NCBI GenBank assembly: GCA_036389055.1
Contig: DASVQR010000025.1
Coordinates: 6,630-70,629 of the forward strand
Origin: JAFAYN01 sp036389055
GTDB lineage: Bacteria; Gemmatimonadota; Gemmatimonadetes; Longimicrobiales; Longimicrobiaceae
Reading direction: 5' to 3'
DNA: 64,000 nucleotides
Shown piece after piece: positions 59,121 through 64,000 of this stretch (position 1 is the first letter of the stretch; every line of letters starts with the position of its first letter). The position numbers and the translations under genes are program-made. The notes under the pieces are model-generated. The model did not search any database and was not told the origin of the DNA. It was given only the letters and a program-made list of their open reading frames with translations.

Positions 59121-60088
59121 TCCTGGAGGTGGTGGACGCCGGCGGCGCGAGGACCCGGCTGCGGCTGGAGTCGCTCCCGCTCACCGTGGGGCGCGCCCCC
59201 GCCAACGACCTGATCCTGGACGACCCGTACGTGGACGGCCGCCACGCCCGCATCGCGCTGGACGAGAACGGGGCGCTGGTGGTGGAGGACCTGGGGAGCG
59301 TCAACGGGCTCGCCACGCCGGGGAAGCCGGGGCGGGCCGTCCGGCTCGCGGCCGGTCCGGGCACGGAGGTGCGGCTGGGGCGCACCGTGCTGCGCTTCCG
59401 CGACCCGGAGGAGACCGTCCCCCCGGCGCTCCCGGACCGCGCGGAGGAGCCGGCCGTGCCCGTGCCGGCCCGCGCGCGGTGGGCGTCGTCCACCCCGGCG
59501 CGCCTGGGCGTCGCCGCGGCGGCCCTGGCGTGGGTGGCCGCGTACACCTGGCTGGAGAACCACGAGCGCTCCAGCGGCAGCGACGTCATGGCCGGGGCGA
59601 TGGTGTTCGCCACGGTGGCGGCGGTGTGGGCGGGGATCTGGGCCGTGGCCGGGCGCATGGCGGGGCAGCGCTCCCAGTTCGCGGGGCACCTGGCCGTGTT
59701 CTCCGCCGCCACCGTGGCGGGGATGATCCTCGCCGACGGGGGGAGCTGGGACACGTTCCTGTTCCCGGACGCGGAGTGGACCGCGCCGCTGTGGCTGGTG
59801 GCCTGGCCGGCGCTGGCGGCCGCCACGGTCGCCGGGCACCTGTCGCTGGCCTCGGCGCTGCCGCGGCGGCGCCGCTGGCGGGCCGGGCTGGGCGTCGCCG
59901 CGGCGATGCTCCTGTTCGCCGGCGCCACCACGCTCGCCGCGGACGACGAGTTCTCCGACGTGCCCGCCTTCGCCGGCGTGCTCAAGCCCTTCCCCGCGCG
60001 CTGGATCCCCATGGCCGACCAGGCGGAGTTCGCCGAGATGGCCGACGAGCTCAAGAAGGAGGTGGACGAGCTGGCGGCGGAGGAGTAG
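59117..60088 (+). CDS. FHA-domain membrane protein
   Basis: 323 residues from the ATG at 59117. Residues 1-95 form an FHA domain: LPLTVGRAPANDLILDDPYV, then GRHARIALDENGALVVEDLG and SVNGL, with the Arg, Ser/His and Asn residues that bind phosphothreonine. Four or five hydrophobic helices follow. FHA proteins read Ser/Thr kinase signals; a Ser/Thr kinase is encoded 1.3 kb downstream. Translation is coupled to the protease gene. Confidence 0.9.
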   Translation: MILEVVDAGGARTRLRLESLPLTVGRAPANDLILDDPYVDGRHARIALDENGALVVEDLGSVNGLATPGKPGRAVRLAAGPGTEVRLGRTVLRFRDPEETVPPALPDRAEEPAVPVPARARWASSTPARLGVAAAALAWVAAYTWLENHERSSGSDVMAGAMVFATVAAVWAGIWAVAGRMAGQRSQFAGHLAVFSAATVAGMILADGGSWDTFLFPDAEWTAPLWLVAWPALAAATVAGHLSLASALPRRRRWRAGLGVAAAMLLFAGATTLAADDEFSDVPAFAGVLKPFPARWIPMADQAEFAEMADELKKEVDELAAEE

Positions 60089-60114
60089 CGCGCAGCCGCG
60101 TCCGGCGGAGGTGG

Positions 60115-60147
60115 CGAGGGGGGACGGCGGGCTGCTGTCCCCCCTCG
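60115..60147. terminator. Bidirectional terminator-like hairpin
   Basis: CGAGGGGGGAC (60115-60125) pairs with GTCCCCCCTCG (60137-60147). It lies between the convergent FHA and D-amino-acid oxidase genes. Confidence 0.65.
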
Positions 60148-60153
60148 TCGTCG

Positions 60154-61098
60154 TCATCCCGCCGCCAGCGCCGCGGCCTCCTCGGCGCACCCCCAGGAGA
60201 GCGTCAGCCCGGAGCCGCCGTGGCCGTAGCAGTGCACCACCCGCGAGCCGTCAGGGTGGTCCTCCCTCTCCAGCCGCACCGAGGGGCGGCCCGGGCGCAG
60301 CCCCACCCGGTGCTCGATGATGCGCGCCCCGGCCAGGCGCGGCTCCAGCTCCGCGCACAGCCGCAGGATGCGCCGCGCCACCCGCGGGTCCGGCGTGGCG
60401 TCCCACACCCCGTCGTCCGCGGTGCCGCCCAGCACGCACTCCCGCTCGCTGCGGGGGATGACGTACACGATCCCCTCCGGGTGCTCCTCGTCCAGCAGGA
60501 TCCGCTCGACGCCCGGGTTCTCGACCCGCACCACCTGCCCGCGGATGGGGAACACCTCCGCGTCCCCCGCCACCGTGCGCGCCCCCAGCCCGGTGCAGTT
60601 GACCACCACCGGGCACGCCGCCCGCGCCTCCGCCAGCGACGCCACGCGGCGGCGCGCCGTCTCCCCGCCCAGCGCCCGGAAGCGCGCCGCCAGCCAGCGC
60701 AGGTACGCCGGCATGTCCGCCGTGGGGACGGTGAAGGCGTAGCCGTCCGCGAAGCCCGGCGGCAGCTCGTCCGGGCGGGCGTGGCGGAAGCCGGGGACCG
60801 CGTCCTTCCACGACGGGTCGGCCATGGGGGCGCGCCAGAACTCCAGCGCGGGGAGCATCCGCACCCCCGTCCCCCGCGTCCCCGCGAGCTCCTCCAGCAC
60901 CCGGAAGGTGCGCTGCCCCCAGGCGTCCACCCGCTCGGCAGGGTAGGCGCGGTACGGGTACCAGAACGCCCCCGCGACCGCGGAGACGGTGTCCTCGGGC
61001 GCGTCCGCGGCCCACACCCGCACCGCCAGCCCCGCCTCGCGCAGCCGGATCGCCGCGGACAGGCCGATCACCCCGCCGCCCAGCACCAGCGCGTCCAC
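60154..61098 (-). CDS. D-amino-acid oxidase (FAD-dependent)
   Basis: 314 residues from a GTG at 61098 with a GGAG site. The FAD-binding motif LVLGGGVIGLSAAIRL opens the protein. Further family marks are AGAFWYPYRAYP, VVNCTGLGART, IRGQVVRVENPG, VYVIPRSERECVLGGT, GLRPGRPSVRLE and the C-terminal HCYGHGGSGLTLSWG. It oxidises D-amino acids to keto acids with peroxide release. Length matches bacterial DAAO. Convergent with the FHA gene. Confidence 0.92.
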   Translation of the reverse strand: MDALVLGGGVIGLSAAIRLREAGLAVRVWAADAPEDTVSAVAGAFWYPYRAYPAERVDAWGQRTFRVLEELAGTRGTGVRMLPALEFWRAPMADPSWKDAVPGFRHARPDELPPGFADGYAFTVPTADMPAYLRWLAARFRALGGETARRRVASLAEARAACPVVVNCTGLGARTVAGDAEVFPIRGQVVRVENPGVERILLDEEHPEGIVYVIPRSERECVLGGTADDGVWDATPDPRVARRILRLCAELEPRLAGARIIEHRVGLRPGRPSVRLEREDHPDGSRVVHCYGHGGSGLTLSWGCAEEAAALAAG

Positions 61099-61347
61099 GC
61101 TCAGCGCTCCGGCGCGGGCGCCCGGCCGGGGGCGCGCGGGGGGAAGGCGGCGGAGCGGGCGGATGCGGTCCGTGGCGGCATGGCGGTGGAGCCGGTTTCT
61201 GGGGGTCGGGGGGAGCGCACGCAAGGTAGCGCGCGGCGGCGCGGCGGTCCATGCCGGCCGTCGCCGCGGGCCAGGTCCGCACCGGATCACATCTTGCGGA
61301 GGGGAGGGCTGACCGCCAGGTGTGCGCACCCGCAAACTCCACACGCC

Positions 61348-63402
61348 ATGCCGGGATTCGAGGGGCTGCTCGCAGGCCGGACCCTGTGCGACCGCTACCG
61401 CGTCGAGGAGGTGATCGGGCGCGGCGGCTTCGCGGCCGTGTACCGCGCCACGGACGAGCGGCTGGGGCGCACGGTCGCCGTCAAGGTCACCACCTTCTCG
61501 GCCAGCAACCCGCAGACGCGCGACGAGGTGCAGAAGCGCTTCCGCCGCGAGGCGCGCGCCGCGGCCAGCCTGCACCACCCCAACGTGGTCACGGTCTACG
61601 ACTTCGGGACGGACCCGGTGCTGGGGCTGGAGTTCTTCGTCATGGAGCTGCTCCAGGGCGAGGACCTGGCCCACCGGCTGGCGCGGGCCGCCCCCATCCC
61701 GCTGCGCGTGGCGCTGCGCATCCTGCGCGACGCCGCCCTGGGGGTGGACGCCGGGCACCGCGCCGGGATGGTGCACCGCGACATCAAGCCGGGGAACATC
61801 TTCCTGGCGCGGCGCGACCGGCCGGGGCGCTACCGGGTGTGCGTGCTGGACTTCGGCATCGCCCGCCCCGCCCTCCCCGACGAGGCCACCCAGCTCACCC
61901 GCGTCGGGGGGATGCTCCTGTCCCCCGCCTACGCCTCGCCCGAGCAGCTTCGCGGCGAGCTGCGGGTGTCCCCCGCCTCCGACGTGTTCAGCCTGGGGGT
62001 GATCGGCTACGAGCTGCTGTGCCGGGAGCGGCCCTTCCCCGGCTATCGCCTGCAGATCCCCCACGGCGAGCAGCCGGATCCCGTCCCGCTGCGCGAGCGC
62101 TGCCCGGAGGTGCCCCCCGGCATCGCCGAGGCCATCCACCGCGCCCTGGCCGAGGACCCGGAGGCGCGCTTCCCCACCGCGGGCGCCTTCGCCGAGGCCC
62201 TCGCCGCCGCCGACCCCCTGCCCGATGCTCCGGCCGCGGCGCCGCACGCCGACACGGATTCCGGGGCCGAGCCGGAGGCCGGACCCGTGGAGCGCCCGGT
62301 GGAGCGCGTGGTGGTCGCCGCCGCGGCGGTCCCGGCCGCGGACGGGCCGCCGGCTCCGCGGCCCGTCCGCGCGTCGGAGCCGGTCCGCGCCGCGGAGCCC
62401 GCCGCGCCCGCGCGGCGTCTGCCGCCGCCGGACGACTCGCCCACGGTGCGCTACTCCCCGGAGGCGCTCGCGGAACAGGCGCCCCCTCCCCGCCGGGACC
62501 GGGACCGCCGGACGCGCCGGCGCGCCGCCCTGCTCGGCGTGCTGCTGGTCGGCGCGGCCGGGGCCGGGTGGCTCGCGCTCGCCGGAGAGGGCGGGGGGAG
62601 CGAGCAGCCGTCGGCCGTCCGGCGCACGGCGGCGCGGCAGGAGCCGCCCGCGCCGGGAGACCGCGTCCGGTCGGACACCGCGAACTCGGTGTGGGCGGCG
62701 CCGGCCGACAGCGCCCGGCCCGGGAGCGCGGCGGGCCCCGGCGCGCAGGCGGGGGCGCCCGCCCCGGCCGGCAGCACGCAGCCCGCGCGCACCGCCGCGC
62801 CGGCCCCGGCGCAGCGCGCGCCCGCGCAGCGCGCACCCGCGACGACGACGCCGTCCCCGTCCACCCCGCGCGTGGCGGTCCGTCCGACGTCCACGACGGC
62901 CCGCGCGCCCGGCCGCGACGCCCCCGCGTCCCGGCCGGCACCCGCTGCCTCCGCGCCGGCCGAGCGGGTCCCGGCGCGGACGCCGGCCCGCACCGCGGCT
63001 GCGCCCGCGGGGCCGCGGCTGTCGGCGCCGGAGCGGCTGAACCGCGAGGGCGAGGCGCTGTTCGAGCGCAACAACGTGGCGGGGGCGGTGGAGCGGTTCC
63101 GGGCGGCGGTGCGTGCCGCCCCCAACAACGCCTACTACCGCAACAACCTGGGGTGGGCGCTCTTCCAGCTGGGCGAGACCGACGCCGCCGGCCGCGAGCT
63201 GGAGGAGACCCTCCGGCTCAACCCGCGGCGCGAGATCGCCTACGCCAACCTGGGCGAGGTCCGCGCGGCGCAGGGCGACACCGCCGCGGCGATCGCCATG
63301 TACGAGCGCTTCGTGGAGCTGAACACCAACCCGCGCCGCGAGCAGATCGCCATGGGGAAGCTGCGGCGGCTGCGCGGGATCCCGCCCGGCGGCACCCGCT
63401 GA
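61348..63402 (+). CDS. Receptor-type Ser/Thr protein kinase with TPR-like C-terminus
   Basis: 684 residues. The kinase domain has the Gly loop IGRGGFAAVY, Lys46 (VAVKV), the catalytic loop HRDIKPGN (143-150) and DFG at 168-170. A Pro/Ala-rich linker runs from about 290 to 390, then one membrane helix (AALLGVLLVGAAGAGWLALA). Outside are a long low-complexity Ala/Pro/Thr stretch and two to three TPR-like units (LNREGEALFERNNVAGAVER; YYRNNLGWALFQLGETDAAG). Likely a sensor kinase signalling to FHA proteins such as the one at 59117. Confidence 0.93.
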   Translation: MPGFEGLLAGRTLCDRYRVEEVIGRGGFAAVYRATDERLGRTVAVKVTTFSASNPQTRDEVQKRFRREARAAASLHHPNVVTVYDFGTDPVLGLEFFVMELLQGEDLAHRLARAAPIPLRVALRILRDAALGVDAGHRAGMVHRDIKPGNIFLARRDRPGRYRVCVLDFGIARPALPDEATQLTRVGGMLLSPAYASPEQLRGELRVSPASDVFSLGVIGYELLCRERPFPGYRLQIPHGEQPDPVPLRERCPEVPPGIAEAIHRALAEDPEARFPTAGAFAEALAAADPLPDAPAAAPHADTDSGAEPEAGPVERPVERVVVAAAAVPAADGPPAPRPVRASEPVRAAEPAAPARRLPPPDDSPTVRYSPEALAEQAPPPRRDRDRRTRRRAALLGVLLVGAAGAGWLALAGEGGGSEQPSAVRRTAARQEPPAPGDRVRSDTANSVWAAPADSARPGSAAGPGAQAGAPAPAGSTQPARTAAPAPAQRAPAQRAPATTTPSPSTPRVAVRPTSTTARAPGRDAPASRPAPAASAPAERVPARTPARTAAAPAGPRLSAPERLNREGEALFERNNVAGAVERFRAAVRAAPNNAYYRNNLGWALFQLGETDAAGRELEETLRLNPRREIAYANLGEVRAAQGDTAAAIAMYERFVELNTNPRREQIAMGKLRRLRGIPPGGTR

Positions 63403-63405
63403 CGC

Positions 63406-63831
63406 TCAGGCCCGGTAGCGGCGCAGCCAGGCCGCGCGGTCGCGGAGGGCGCGGATCTGCGAGGGGAGCACCCGGATCAGGGAGTGGTCGGCCCAGGGGC
63501 GGGAGTAGTACGCGGTGAGCGTCGCGTCGTAGCGCCGCAGCCAGGCGCGCTGCGACTCCCGCAGCGCCGTGCGCCCCGCCGGGGACAGCGAGCCCATTCG
63601 CTCGCGGTACACGCGGTTCAGCTCGGCGTCCGCCGCGGCCAGGTCCTCGCGCAGGCACAGGAGGATCTCCGCGCGCCGCAGCATCCAGTAGTCCTGGCAG
63701 GGGTGCTGCACGTTCTCGTGGAACTCCTGCGCCCGCGCCGCGCCCGGCATCCCCGGCGCGGCGAGCAGCGCCAGCCCCAGCACGGCCCGGCGCCCCGACA
63801 GCCCTCTCCGGCTCCTCCGTTCAGACACCAT
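63406..63831 (-). CDS. LprI-like (DUF1311) exported protein
   Basis: 141 residues from the ATG at 63831, with a signal peptide (LALLAAPGMPGAARA). The DUF1311/LprI pattern includes HPCQDYWMLRRAEILLCLRE, ADAELNRVYRERM, then LRESQRAWLRRYDATLTAYY. LprI of mycobacteria inhibits lysozyme, but most DUF1311 proteins are uncharacterised. An upstream ATG at 63909 would add a Pro-rich stretch before the signal and is less likely. Confidence 0.8.
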   Translation of the reverse strand: MVSERRSRRGLSGRRAVLGLALLAAPGMPGAARAQEFHENVQHPCQDYWMLRRAEILLCLREDLAAADAELNRVYRERMGSLSPAGRTALRESQRAWLRRYDATLTAYYSRPWADHSLIRVLPSQIRALRDRAAWLRRYRA

Positions 63832-63944
63832 CGGCGGCGGCGGCGGTGCGGGACCCGGCCCTCCAGGAAACCGCACCGCGGGTGCACACGCCGTGCCCCG
63901 GAAGCACACGCCGGCACCCCGCGGACATCTCCACGAAAACAGCC

Positions 63945-63974
63945 GGCCCCGCGCCTCGGGTGAGGCGCGGGGCC
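63945..63974. terminator. Terminator hairpin at the right edge
   Basis: GGCCCCGCGCCTC (63945-63957) pairs with GAGGCGCGGGGCC (63962-63974), loop 4, followed by GTTTCG on the plus strand and by GGCTGTTTT on the minus strand. It may end a minus-strand gene beyond the window. Confidence 0.65.
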
Positions 63975-64000
63975 GTTTCGCGTCGGGGGGGGGCCCCCGG

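Overview
The window is a very GC-rich (roughly 70% or more over most of its length) chromosomal segment from a Gram-negative bacterium. The gene families point to the Gemmatimonadota, probably a Longimicrobium-like lineage. Evidence for this is a PadR regulator coupled to an ADOP-type ABC permease, an ECF sigma / FecR / STN-domain SusC / SusD cluster, paired M16 peptidases, many lipoproteins with lipobox cysteines, a FHA protein near a Ser/Thr kinase, and uncharacterised lineage-type small proteins. The assignment is inference: there is no rRNA or other marker gene here. No rRNA, tRNA or CRISPR array was recognised.

Layout. 0-5 kb: minus-strand regulators and an export permease. 5-8 kb: a plus-strand set with a YtkA-like lipoprotein, a di-haem cytochrome c peroxidase, a membrane protein and an acetyltransferase. 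8-12.7 kb: a tight five-gene operon ending in a Ycf46-like AAA+ ATPase, with its own sigma70-like promoter; its function is unknown. 12.7-14.7 kb: an ABC-F ATPase. 14.8-16.1 kb: a tandem lipoprotein duplication with one frameshifted copy and recurring terminator-like hairpins. 16.3-24.1 kb: housekeeping and envelope genes (GAF protein, thioesterase, lipase, L,D-transpeptidase-like protein with Ser in place of the catalytic Cys, glycosyltransferase, YdcF-like protein, NCS2 permease).

24.2-36.5 kb: a cell-surface signalling and uptake region (ECF sigma, FecR, SusC, SusD, GH3 glycosidase, sodium/solute symporter). A low-GC insert of about 1.6 kb lies between sigma and fecR and carries a PD-(D/E)XK-like protein and a membrane-anchored coiled-coil protein. 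36.5-38.4 kb: a lower-GC island with a decayed IS1595-type transposase and a complete toxin-antitoxin-chaperone (TAC) operon (HigB-like toxin, HigA-like antitoxin, SecB-like chaperone). 38.5-42.8 kb: an M16 peptidase pair, then an AbiEii-like nucleotidyltransferase with a helix-turn-helix partner.

43-54.9 kb: a SNF2 helicase and SWIM protein, M1 aminopeptidase, alpha/beta hydrolase, gamma-glutamyltransferase, DUF3800 protein and a methyltransferase-like gene behind a perfect 18-bp palindrome. 55-64 kb: glycosyltransferase, SDR protein, an HTH/zinc-finger membrane protein, a trypsin-like protease overlapping a FHA gene, a D-amino-acid oxidase, a receptor Ser/Thr kinase with TPR-like C-terminus and a LprI-like protein.

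The most unusual DNA-level signal is a dispersed, roughly 135-140-bp structured repeat present four times (18749-18890, 32600-32737, 46150-46283, 56739-56870). Each copy starts 16-31 bp after a stop codon and on the same strand as that gene. Its three hairpins are kept by compensatory changes between copies, which suggests selection on an RNA or cruciform structure in 3' untranslated regions.
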